From assembly GCA_021739645.1 (NCBI GenBank), contig JAIPBL010000010.1:32784-96783 (forward strand): a DNA stretch of 64,000 nucleotides. Reading direction: 5' to 3'. The notes below the pieces were generated by a model, which saw only the letters and a list, made by a program, of their open reading frames with translations, was not told the origin of the DNA and searched no databases. The stretch is from Saprospiraceae bacterium (lineage in GTDB: Bacteria > Bacteroidota > Bacteroidia > Chitinophagales > Saprospiraceae). The stretch's first letter is position 1; every line of letters begins with the position of its first letter. Shown one piece after another: positions 56,961-64,000 of this stretch. A program made the translations under genes and the position numbers.

Positions 56961-58884
56961 ATTCTTGTTTCAACAGCAGCTTCACCTCCACCCGCTGGTT
57001 TCGTCGTCGGCTAGGGTGGCTGATGTCTTTGGTGACCACGTGTTTTTTACCCAAAACCTTTCGTGTAAGTCGCTGACTGTCAATGCCCTTACTCGTGAAG
57101 TAGTCAATCACCGAATCGGCCCTCCCTTTGCCGAGTTTTTCACAGTATTCGTTAGAAGGGATATTATTCGTATGTCCCTCCACCAATGCAATTTGCTTGG
57201 GATTTTCGTTCATCATCTCCACCACTTTTTGAAGCATCTCAAAATCTTTTTCCTCCAGTGCAAACGAATCCGCCTTGAAATAAATGGTCGCAATGTATTT
57301 GACGTCATAAGTTACCACGACCATCGTCGTATCAGAATCCACAGTTCCTGCTTCCTCCACGGAAACCGTTTCTTCCTGCTCTTCTTCAGGTGATTGAGTC
57401 AACTCAGTGGTAGGCTCTGCCTCTTCATTGTCCGTATCGTCGGTACTTTCCGTAAAACTTGGTGCTTCAGGAGGTGAAACGGGGGCTTCTGGTTCTGCCT
57501 TCGGTGTTGGTTTTGGAGTTGCTGTAACAACCGGTTCAACCTTTGGCGCTGGCTCCTTCTTTTTAGGCTTCGGGACAGGTGGAGGTGGTGTTTCAGTGAC
57601 TTGAATATCACGAATCTTCGTCACTTTGCAGCCATTACTGGTTTCGATACTGAGCGAAATGGACTTCTTCCCACCAGAATTGTAGGTAACAGTGTGCGGT
57701 CCAGCACCATTGGCCTTCTGAGGTTTGGCTCCTACCCCAAAGTTCCACTCCCAGTTTTCGATGCCACCAGCAAAGGTGCTGGCGTTTTTGATGGTTAAAT
57801 TTTGATCGGTAGCAATTTTGAGTTTACTCACTGTAAAATGCGCTACCGGGCCAACAAATGTCCCACTCCCCCCAAATTCCACGGAAAACCCGTTGCCTGT
57901 ATTCTGATAATTGTTCACCATCAGCGCATAGCTTTTACCTGATTCCATGCGAAGTGGCGTCAAGAAATTATCATTGTTCTCGTCGCAGCCCTGGTCTTCC
58001 ACGATGTCCGAAGAACTGGGGGAAAGGCCCGTAGTCCCAGAACAGCGCTCCCAAGTTGAGTACGGCGCACCGAGGTTCTCACCTGCGGCCATGCAGCGCA
58101 CAGGGATTTTCATCGAGCAGTCGCTCACGCCATTTGGCAACAAAAACAGCACAAAGTCGAGGTCATCGCTGGGATTGATAGGCTTGAGCGTGAAGCTGAG
58201 CAAGCCCGATTCCTCACACGTCCATTTGTACCAAGCCGATTGCGACTCCTCTGGCACACAGATTCCTTTCGGCAGTTCGGCGGTATTTCGCCCAGCATTG
58301 TTCATGCTTGGCACTGTGAAACTTGATTTGTCGCAAAGCACCACTGCCGTAGTACAGTCTGATGATGGTGATGGAACTGGGTTGAAATTATTGATGCAAA
58401 GCTGAAAAGTTCCAGTCTTGTAATTGCGCCCATCTACCCTCAAGTAATAAGTTTCTCCGACCGCCAAGTTGCCTATGAAAGTCTCCACGATATTGTAGCC
58501 CTGCCCATCCGAGATGCAGCCGATTTCATAAAGCGCATTACAATTGCCACGGTACAGCGCAAATTGCGGGTACTGCAAGGTGCCGCCGGGGTTGTTTTCG
58601 ATAGCCCCAATTACGCTGATGTTCACCACCGATGCGACCGCCGTGAACTTGAACCAAACATCGTTATCCGTATCATTGGTGTATCCTGGAAAACAATTGG
58701 CGGGGTCAGGGCCGCCGGGCGTAGATTCATAGTTGGTGAACTGCCGAGGCGAGCTGCAATAATTCGTCACGTCCTTTAGCCACATCGCCTTAGAACAATG
58801 GTCGTTGGCAGGTGCAGCGAACGACCTGCCCATTGCGGAGCAAACAAAAAACAAGGCTAAAATGAAGGGCGATTTGAAGTTCAT
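56959..58884 (-). CDS. Secreted PKD-domain protein with C-terminal OmpA domain
   Basis: A 641-residue secreted protein. Signal peptide (MNFKSPFILALFFVCSAMGRSFAAP). Two beta-sandwich segments follow, similar to those in Bacteroidota surface proteins (VWFKFTAVASVVNISVIG; AWYKWTCEESGLLSFTLKP). A PKD domain occupies ~350-430 (NWEWNFGVGAKPQKANGAGPHTVTYNSGGKKSISL). A Pro/Lys/Glu-rich linker (residues ~435-525) and an OmpA-like domain (YFKADSFALEEKDFEML ... VEGHTNNIPSNEYCEKLGKGRADSVIDYF) complete it. The OmpA part should anchor the protein to peptidoglycan. A TATTTTTG -7 box lies on the minus strand at 58947-58954. Confidence 0.87.
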   Translation of the reverse strand: MNFKSPFILALFFVCSAMGRSFAAPANDHCSKAMWLKDVTNYCSSPRQFTNYESTPGGPDPANCFPGYTNDTDNDVWFKFTAVASVVNISVIGAIENNPGGTLQYPQFALYRGNCNALYEIGCISDGQGYNIVETFIGNLAVGETYYLRVDGRNYKTGTFQLCINNFNPVPSPSSDCTTAVVLCDKSSFTVPSMNNAGRNTAELPKGICVPEESQSAWYKWTCEESGLLSFTLKPINPSDDLDFVLFLLPNGVSDCSMKIPVRCMAAGENLGAPYSTWERCSGTTGLSPSSSDIVEDQGCDENNDNFLTPLRMESGKSYALMVNNYQNTGNGFSVEFGGSGTFVGPVAHFTVSKLKIATDQNLTIKNASTFAGGIENWEWNFGVGAKPQKANGAGPHTVTYNSGGKKSISLSIETSNGCKVTKIRDIQVTETPPPPVPKPKKKEPAPKVEPVVTATPKPTPKAEPEAPVSPPEAPSFTESTDDTDNEEAEPTTELTQSPEEEQEETVSVEEAGTVDSDTTMVVVTYDVKYIATIYFKADSFALEEKDFEMLQKVVEMMNENPKQIALVEGHTNNIPSNEYCEKLGKGRADSVIDYFTSKGIDSQRLTRKVLGKKHVVTKDISHPSRRRNQRVEVKLLLKQE

Positions 58885-59052
58885 GCTTTCTAAAAAACAA
58901 AGTAAAAAATGTAAGAAGTTGAAGCCATCTTTCCATGCCGGCGGGGCAAAAATAAGATTCTTTGCCTTTGTAAAAATCTAAGACAGTGTTAACAACCCGC
59001 CTTGCTTTTCGACCAAACTGACTAACTTTCCCGCTAACAAACACTGTTTTTT

Positions 59053-60279
59053 ATGAAAATTACCTTCATCTTATTATTTACCTCCATGATTATCAGTATG
59101 TTAGCACAACCCTCACTTTCCGAAGATGCACTCCGCAAACAGGCCGACGAACTTGCTCACCGGTTTATCATCGTGGATGGGCACGTTGACCTCCCATATC
59201 GGCTTTCGGTGAAAAACTTCCGGCTCACGAAAGAGTTCACCGGTCTTCCCATTCAAACGGACGAGGGCGACTTTGATTACGTGCGGGCAAAAAAAGGTGG
59301 GTTGAGCGCACCATTCATGTCCATCTACATTCCATCAAGCTACCAACAGCAGCCCGACGGCGGCAAGTCACTCGCCGACTCGCTCATGGAGATGGTCGTT
59401 GGCATCACCAAAATGCATCCCGACAAGTTCGGCACTGCCAATTCTCCAGACGACATTGAGAAAAATTTTGCCGCAGGCAAAATCTCACTCCCGATGGGCA
59501 TGGAAAACGGTGCACCGATTCTCAAAATCAAAGACCTCACCTATTTTCACAAAAAGGGAATTCGTTATATCACCCTCACGCACGGCACGGACAACCTCAT
59601 CTGCGATTCAAGTTACGATACCACTCGCACACACAACGGCCTTAGTCCTTTCGGACGGGAGGTAGCGATGGAAATGAATCGACTTGGCATCATGGTGGAC
59701 ATCTCACATGTTTCCGATGCTGCTTTTTACCAAGTCATCGGTGTCACGAAGGCGCCAGTCATCGCCTCACATTCGTCCTGCCGCTCGTACACGCCTGATT
59801 TTCAACGAAATATGAGCGACGACATGATTCAGGCATTGGGTAAAAACGGCGGGGTCATCATGATAAATTTTGGAAGCACTTTCCTCGATGGCAACGTGGT
59901 AAAAAGCCGAGAAGCCATGCGGACCAAGCTGCTTACCATGCTGGAAGCCAAGGGGTTAGAAGATAAAGACGAGGCTGCCAAGCCACTTGTCAAGCAGTTC
60001 ACCGAAGAAAACCGGGACTCCCTCTACGCCGATGTGGAGATGGTTGCCAATCACATTGACCACGCTGTGAAACTTGCTGGCATTGACCACGTCGGCCTCG
60101 GCTCCGATTATGATGGCGTCGGTGACTCACTCCCAACCGGCCTCAAAGACGTGTCCGCCTACCCAAACCTGATTTATACGCTGCTAAAACGAGGTTACTC
60201 GGAAGAGGACATCTCCAAAATTTGCTATAAAAACCTTTTTCGGGTTTGGCGGGAAGTGGAGCGAATTGCGGGCAAATGA
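59053..60279 (+). CDS. Membrane dipeptidase (M19 renal dipeptidase family)
   Basis: A 408-residue secreted M19 peptidase that hydrolyses dipeptides, with two zinc ions. Signal peptide (MKITFILLFTSMIISMLAQP). The first ligand motif HVD is in VDGHVDLPYR. The bridging Glu is in LPMGMENGAPI, and the histidines are in DISHVSDAAFYQV and IASHSSCRS. The later Asp ligand lies in HVGLGSDYDGVGDSLPTG. All key residues are present. It is followed after 68 bp by the S37 peptidase on the same strand, so a peptide-scavenging pair is likely. Confidence 0.92.
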   Translation: MKITFILLFTSMIISMLAQPSLSEDALRKQADELAHRFIIVDGHVDLPYRLSVKNFRLTKEFTGLPIQTDEGDFDYVRAKKGGLSAPFMSIYIPSSYQQQPDGGKSLADSLMEMVVGITKMHPDKFGTANSPDDIEKNFAAGKISLPMGMENGAPILKIKDLTYFHKKGIRYITLTHGTDNLICDSSYDTTRTHNGLSPFGREVAMEMNRLGIMVDISHVSDAAFYQVIGVTKAPVIASHSSCRSYTPDFQRNMSDDMIQALGKNGGVIMINFGSTFLDGNVVKSREAMRTKLLTMLEAKGLEDKDEAAKPLVKQFTEENRDSLYADVEMVANHIDHAVKLAGIDHVGLGSDYDGVGDSLPTGLKDVSAYPNLIYTLLKRGYSEEDISKICYKNLFRVWREVERIAGK

Positions 60280-60347
60280 AAGTTTTGAAGACCCCAATTT
60301 TTGTCAAAAACAATTCAGCAATCAAACAATTCAGCAATACATTGAGC

Positions 60348-61643
60348 ATGAAAAACTTACTCACCACCATCATCTTTTTTTGCTTCGCAAATTTGGTGTT
60401 CACCCAAAATGCAGTCTCCAATGTCGAGACGGCGCTTTTCAACCTGCCGGACGTCACTTTCAAAAAAATTGACACGCCCGAAGGTTTCGAGGCAGCTTAT
60501 GAACTAAAGGTTCGCCAGCCGATTGACCACAAGCACCCCGAAAAAGGCTTTTTTTACCAAAAGGTTTTCCTCAATCACGCTGGCTTCGACCGCCCAACCG
60601 TTATCGTGACCGAGGGCTATCAACGTCCCACCAATCGGGTGTATGAACTCACCCCGCTCCTCAAGGCAAACCAGCTTGACGTAGAGCACCGCTTTTTTGG
60701 TGATAGCAAACCCGAACCGCTTGATTACCAATACCTTAACCTTGAACAGGCAACTGCTGACCTGCACCACATCAACCAGATTTTTAGAGAAATCTATAAG
60801 GGGAAATGGGTCAGCACAGGAATCAGCAAAGGCGGCCAGACAACGATTTACTACCGCTATTTTTACCCTGCCGACGTGGATGTGGCCATGCCTTATGTCG
60901 CTCCGCTAAACCAATCGTTGGAGGAGCAACGCATTTACGCCTTCCTCGACACGGTGGGCACGCCTGAGTGCCGGGCAAAAATCAAATCCGTACAAACTCG
61001 ACTTTTGAAAAACCGAGAGGAAGTTTTGACCAAATTAAAGTGGTTTGCCAAAGGTGCTGGGCAAAAATTCACCTATCTGAGCTTTGAACAGGCATTTGAG
61101 TATTCCGTGCTGGAATACCAATTTTCTTTCTGGCAAATGGGTCACGACTGCTCGAAAATCCCCGGCCACGATGTGCCTTTGGACAGCACGATTTCGCATT
61201 TCCTGAGCGTGTCCGACCTTGGCTTTTTCTCCGATGACCAAATCGCTAACTATTCGTCGCACTACTATCAGGCAGGCGATGAGATGGGGTATTATGGCTA
61301 TCGCACCGAGGATTTTAAGGGTTTGCTGAAGGCACTCCCTGCCAACTCGCATCCCAGCGCTGTATTCATGCCGAACAAGCTGCCTACCCATTTTGATGGC
61401 GAATTGCCCAAGAAAGTGGCCAACTGGCTCGACAACTGGGGCAATAATTTCATCTACATCAACGGGGACTCCGATACTTGGTCGGCAACAGCGGTGCGGC
61501 CATCCGGCAAGACGAATGCGGTCTTCTTTTTTATGCCAAAAACCAGCCACAGCGGAGCGAGAATCAAGAACATGACAAAAGCGGAAAAGGAGAAATTGGT
61601 GACGACGTTGGAGCAGTGGTTGGGGATGGAGATTGAAAATTGA
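60348..61643 (+). CDS. PS-10/S37 family serine (tripeptidyl) aminopeptidase
   Basis: A 431-residue secreted protease of the S37/PS-10 group, found in Streptomyces and Bacteroidota and cutting tripeptides from N-termini. Signal peptide MKNLLTTIIFFCFANLVFTQ. The nucleophile elbow GISKGG is visible (SerxGG), after LEQATADLHHINQIF. The catalytic Asp is likely in FIYINGDSDTWS and the His in FFFMPKTSHSGAR. The start ATG 60348 was chosen to begin with the signal peptide; the open frame extends upstream into the dipeptidase gene. It forms a likely two-gene unit with the M19 dipeptidase. Confidence 0.88.
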   Translation: MKNLLTTIIFFCFANLVFTQNAVSNVETALFNLPDVTFKKIDTPEGFEAAYELKVRQPIDHKHPEKGFFYQKVFLNHAGFDRPTVIVTEGYQRPTNRVYELTPLLKANQLDVEHRFFGDSKPEPLDYQYLNLEQATADLHHINQIFREIYKGKWVSTGISKGGQTTIYYRYFYPADVDVAMPYVAPLNQSLEEQRIYAFLDTVGTPECRAKIKSVQTRLLKNREEVLTKLKWFAKGAGQKFTYLSFEQAFEYSVLEYQFSFWQMGHDCSKIPGHDVPLDSTISHFLSVSDLGFFSDDQIANYSSHYYQAGDEMGYYGYRTEDFKGLLKALPANSHPSAVFMPNKLPTHFDGELPKKVANWLDNWGNNFIYINGDSDTWSATAVRPSGKTNAVFFFMPKTSHSGARIKNMTKAEKEKLVTTLEQWLGMEIEN

Positions 61644-61702
61644 AATTAAGAAATTGAGGAAATTAGAAATTGGCGATTGGTTATTCTGCTCGCCATTTTT
61701 TT

Positions 61703-62119
61703 TCAAGATAACAAATCGTCCAAATCTGAGCCAATGGCGTGGCAAAAAGAGCTTTTATCTTCCAAAAAATTGCCCTCTAAAAGCCGGTAATGATGCCACT
61801 CCGAACGTTTGTAATCAAAGACAAAGCCCTCGGGAACTCCATAATCTTGCATCAGGGTTTTCAATTTTTCAATGTCTTTTTTTACGCCTTGGGTGTGCGT
61901 AATTTCAATGATGACCTGCGTCAAATCACTTGAAGTATCAATCAGCATCACATCAGGCACAGGGCTGGTTTGCCCCTCGTCAATCATGGTTTCTGGATAA
62001 GCAAAATACTTAGATTGACCATTCTTGAAAAGTTGGGTAAGGCCATAAATCAAATGTGTGATTATCTTTTGGTGCAGCCTTGGAGCATTGATTCTCGTGA
62101 TTATTAAGTTGTCATTCAT
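61703..62119 (-). CDS. Short Uma2-like PD-(D/E)XK family protein
   Basis: A 138-residue protein resembling the Uma2/DUF820 nuclease fold. Recognisable are the acidic motif VPDVMLIDTSSDLTQVIIEITHTQG (D and E of the PD-(D/E)XK site), then KKDIEKLKTLMQDYGVPEGFVFDYKRSEWHHYRL. It is shorter than the usual ~190 residues, and the N-terminal helices (NDNLIITRINAPRLHQKIITHLIYGL) match family members. The K after ExT is not seen, so catalysis is uncertain. It lies between the convergent S37 peptidase and the amidase gene. Confidence 0.75.
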   Translation of the reverse strand: MNDNLIITRINAPRLHQKIITHLIYGLTQLFKNGQSKYFAYPETMIDEGQTSPVPDVMLIDTSSDLTQVIIEITHTQGVKKDIEKLKTLMQDYGVPEGFVFDYKRSEWHHYRLLEGNFLEDKSSFCHAIGSDLDDLLS

Positions 62120-62161
62120 CGCTCAATTTTTTTCGAAAATTGTAGTTGCCAATCAAAGCTG

Positions 62162-63847
62162 CTAATTTTTCACTACCCTGAACCACCCAACATCCGCTCC
62201 TTGTACCATTCTTACGATAAAAATTCCCGAAGAAAAACCACTCAAATCAAGCTGTAAATTTGCTTTTTCGCTTGTCTTTCCTTCGGAAAATGGCGTGACC
62301 ACCATTTTCCCCACCACATCAAAAACAGCTAGCTCCGTTGCTCCAATCCATTGATTATCAACGGTCAAAGTAATTTTTCCGTTGGTTGGGTTAGGGGAAA
62401 TTTGCACCGTTCGGCCATTCAATAGCCTCGATGCCGAAGCGGAAACTCCCGTCACGGCAACCGCCTCATTGCTGTAAGCGGAAAACTCGCTGCTCTTCTT
62501 GGCCCTCACCCGATAAAAATAGGTTTTGCCGGGTGTTACGCTGTTGTCAGAAAAAGCGGTGGCATTGGCAGGCAATTGGATGAGGGTGGAATAATTCCCA
62601 TTATTGTTCACAGACCGCTCCAATATGTAAGCAGTTTCGCCAACGGCATTGTCTTGCCAGGATAGGCTGATTTTTGTGGCCCCAACAAAGGTAATGGCCA
62701 GCACAGTCGGTGCAGCAAGTGCATCAAAATCGCAGCCACTGGTAATTTTATCCTGCGTGGCCGTGCGCACACCAGGAAGTAGCGGGTAGAGCATGTCCCC
62801 GGGGCATGAGGTATTGCAACCATCTCGGTGGCCCGATATAAAGGGCAGCGTCATGCCAGACCCTGTGTGATAGCCTGTACCAAGCGGGTCAATATTCTCG
62901 TCGCAGGTTTCCCAAGCGAGGAAGTCCTCCAGGGTGTTCAAGGCACTGCCAGTCGGTTGGATGTCGGTGAAATCACCCATCACGCAGATACCTGTCGTGT
63001 TGCCGTTCTGGGCACAGAAATGGGCACCCAGCCTGCCATCTCCCCTACCCTCGTACAGGACGCCATTCGGGTCAACGAGCCAGTTGTAGCCAATATCATC
63101 CCAGCCGTTCGCATTGACGTGGAAGTCCCAGATGGAACGCACGATTGCCGCCCAATCGGAGGCGATATTTGTCCCAGCTGTGTGGTGAACTATGACGTGA
63201 GTAGGGTCAGCCACGAACTCGGGTGTTGGGTCGGTGGGACAGGAACCGTCTGGACACCAGCCAAGGCGGCCTTGGAAGGCAGGCTGGGGACAGGTGCACA
63301 CGGAGCGGTCGGAAGTTGGGGAATTGGGGAATTGGGGAATTGGGGAATTGGGGTTTGAGGTTTGGGGTTTCAGGGTGGGGCCGGGGTCGAAAAAATGAAC
63401 GACGATGCTGTCAATTTTTGCAGTCCCAGTGAAACCCAACCGGAATTCCGAAGAACCATTTTCCAAAAAATAAAGCTCGCTGACATGGCGTCTTGAATCC
63501 CTTTCGGAATGGCCATCTTCCGCTATGTTTACTTGGTCAAGGCCATCGTTTCCTTTGGCAAATGAAACAGCCAACCTGTCGCCCCGCTCATGGTCATCCC
63601 ATTTATTTGAATACCAAACAACGGAGTAAGCAAGGAACTGACCTGTTGTAGTCAATGGCACCTGATAAAAAGGTGAGGCCTTTGGGCGTATAATTATTTC
63701 GGAGGAAGGGATTATTTCAAATTGGTAAAGGTGCTGTGGTTCAATTGTAACTACTGCCCGCTGAGTCTGGGCTTCGACATTTTTTAGCAAAAACAAAAAA
63801 GCCAAAAGTGCGAGTAACGGCAGGGTTGATTTTTTTTTCATCATCAT
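62162..63847 (-). CDS. Secreted N-acetylmuramoyl-L-alanine amidase/PGRP with FN3 and T9SS type A sorting domain
   Basis: A secreted peptidoglycan-active enzyme of about 561 residues. The signal peptide starts at MMMKKKSTLPLLALLAFLFLL (the three adjacent ATGs at 63847, 63844 and 63841 are all possible). Residues ~195-365 form a PGRP/amidase_2 domain with HVIVHHTAGTN as the first His ligand and GHRDGCNTSCPGDMLYPLLPG as the second. The HRD...TSCPGD motif is characteristic of zinc amidases. An FN3-like segment follows (SWQDNAVGETAYILERS). The C-terminus is a T9SS type A sorting domain (NGRTVQISPNPTNGKITLTV). Between signal and amidase a short Asn/Pro/Ser linker is encoded by an 8-bp tandem repeat. 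Confidence 0.88.
   Translation of the reverse strand: MMMKKKSTLPLLALLAFLFLLKNVEAQTQRAVVTIEPQHLYQFEIIPSSEIIIRPKASPFYQVPLTTTGQFLAYSVVWYSNKWDDHERGDRLAVSFAKGNDGLDQVNIAEDGHSERDSRRHVSELYFLENGSSEFRLGFTGTAKIDSIVVHFFDPGPTLKPQTSNPNSPIPQFPNSPTSDRSVCTCPQPAFQGRLGWCPDGSCPTDPTPEFVADPTHVIVHHTAGTNIASDWAAIVRSIWDFHVNANGWDDIGYNWLVDPNGVLYEGRGDGRLGAHFCAQNGNTTGICVMGDFTDIQPTGSALNTLEDFLAWETCDENIDPLGTGYHTGSGMTLPFISGHRDGCNTSCPGDMLYPLLPGVRTATQDKITSGCDFDALAAPTVLAITFVGATKISLSWQDNAVGETAYILERSVNNNGNYSTLIQLPANATAFSDNSVTPGKTYFYRVRAKKSSEFSAYSNEAVAVTGVSASASRLLNGRTVQISPNPTNGKITLTVDNQWIGATELAVFDVVGKMVVTPFSEGKTSEKANLQLDLSGFSSGIFIVRMVQGADVGWFRVVKN
63318..63353. repeat. 8-bp tandem repeat GGGGAATT (4.5 copies)
   Basis: Four exact GGGGAATT copies plus a half copy. 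On the coding strand it encodes the linker NSPIPQFPNSP in the amidase. Length 8 is not a multiple of three, so copy-number change would shift the frame. Confidence 0.9.
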
Positions 63848-64000
63848 TTTTTTACTTAGAATTAGAGTATGTTTTGAAATCCAAAAGAGGATTTTTGAAA
63901 AATTGACAATCGGTTGAAGAATGGGAATTGGCCGAGTAATTTGTGGTTGCAAAATCATCAATTACTATGGTCAAAGTCAAACTCCCTTTCAGGCGTCAGC

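Overview
The window is chromosomal DNA of a Bacteroidota bacterium, most likely Saprospiria-like. Five secreted proteins end in type IX secretion (T9SS) sorting domains: four of type A and one of the CHU_C/type B kind. Several promoters fit the Bacteroidota pattern TTG-N19-21-TAnnTTTG. Many families are typical of the phylum, including the DUF1684, DUF1361 and DUF983 families, LytTR/LytS pairs, CreD with a winged-helix regulator, and M19 and S37 peptidases. By eye the base composition is near 50% GC, with a more AT-rich stretch at about 50.6-56.1 kb. No rRNA, prophage, transposase or CRISPR array was seen.

Layout. 0-10 kb: end of a SulP anion transporter, an orphan m4C-type DNA methyltransferase, a 209-bp palindromic element, DUF1569 and SDR genes, a large secreted metalloprotease, DUF1684, and a MoxR/ChlI-like AAA+ ATPase. 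10-19.7 kb: Uma2-like nuclease, sodium/solute symporter, a 1934-residue DUF11/CHU_C surface protein, and an L,D-transpeptidase-like lipoprotein. 19.7-26.6 kb: a putative metal-handling trio (His-rich lipoprotein, Cys-containing outer-membrane barrel, CHGKCH protein), DUF1361, then a CreD operon with its winged-helix regulator and two identical-spacing palindromes that look like operators. 26.6-32.5 kb: ArsR-like regulator, FabG, LptF/G permease, a tRNA-Arg(UCU) interrupted by a group I intron, uracil-DNA glycosylase, LolD-like ATPase. 33-43 kb: membrane glycosyltransferase, class C serine hydrolase, a decayed SDR pseudogene, a LytTR/LytS two-component pair, a PTPS-family protein, acetyl-CoA synthetase, RecO. 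43-50.6 kb: small secreted protein, CotH protein, Gfo/Idh oxidoreductase, TonB-domain protein, OmpA lipoprotein, tRNA-Arg(CCG), small lipoprotein, zinc-type dehydrogenase. 50.6-51.7 kb: no conventional gene, but a tandem array of hairpin-plus-conserved-block units. 51.7-64 kb: T9SS cargo with a dockerin-like segment, an AT-rich helical protein, a CPBP membrane protein, a PKD/OmpA protein, two peptidases, a short Uma2-like protein, and a secreted PGRP/amidase.

Much of the window serves the cell envelope: secreted T9SS cargo, LPS/lipoprotein export (LptF/G, LolD), peptidoglycan enzymes (L,D-transpeptidase, amidase), OmpA proteins and CreD. The least ordinary items are the intron in tRNA-Arg(UCU), the hairpin array at 50.8-51.65 kb, the paired palindromes around the CreD operon, and palindromic repeats that supply or abut the stop codons of neighbouring genes.
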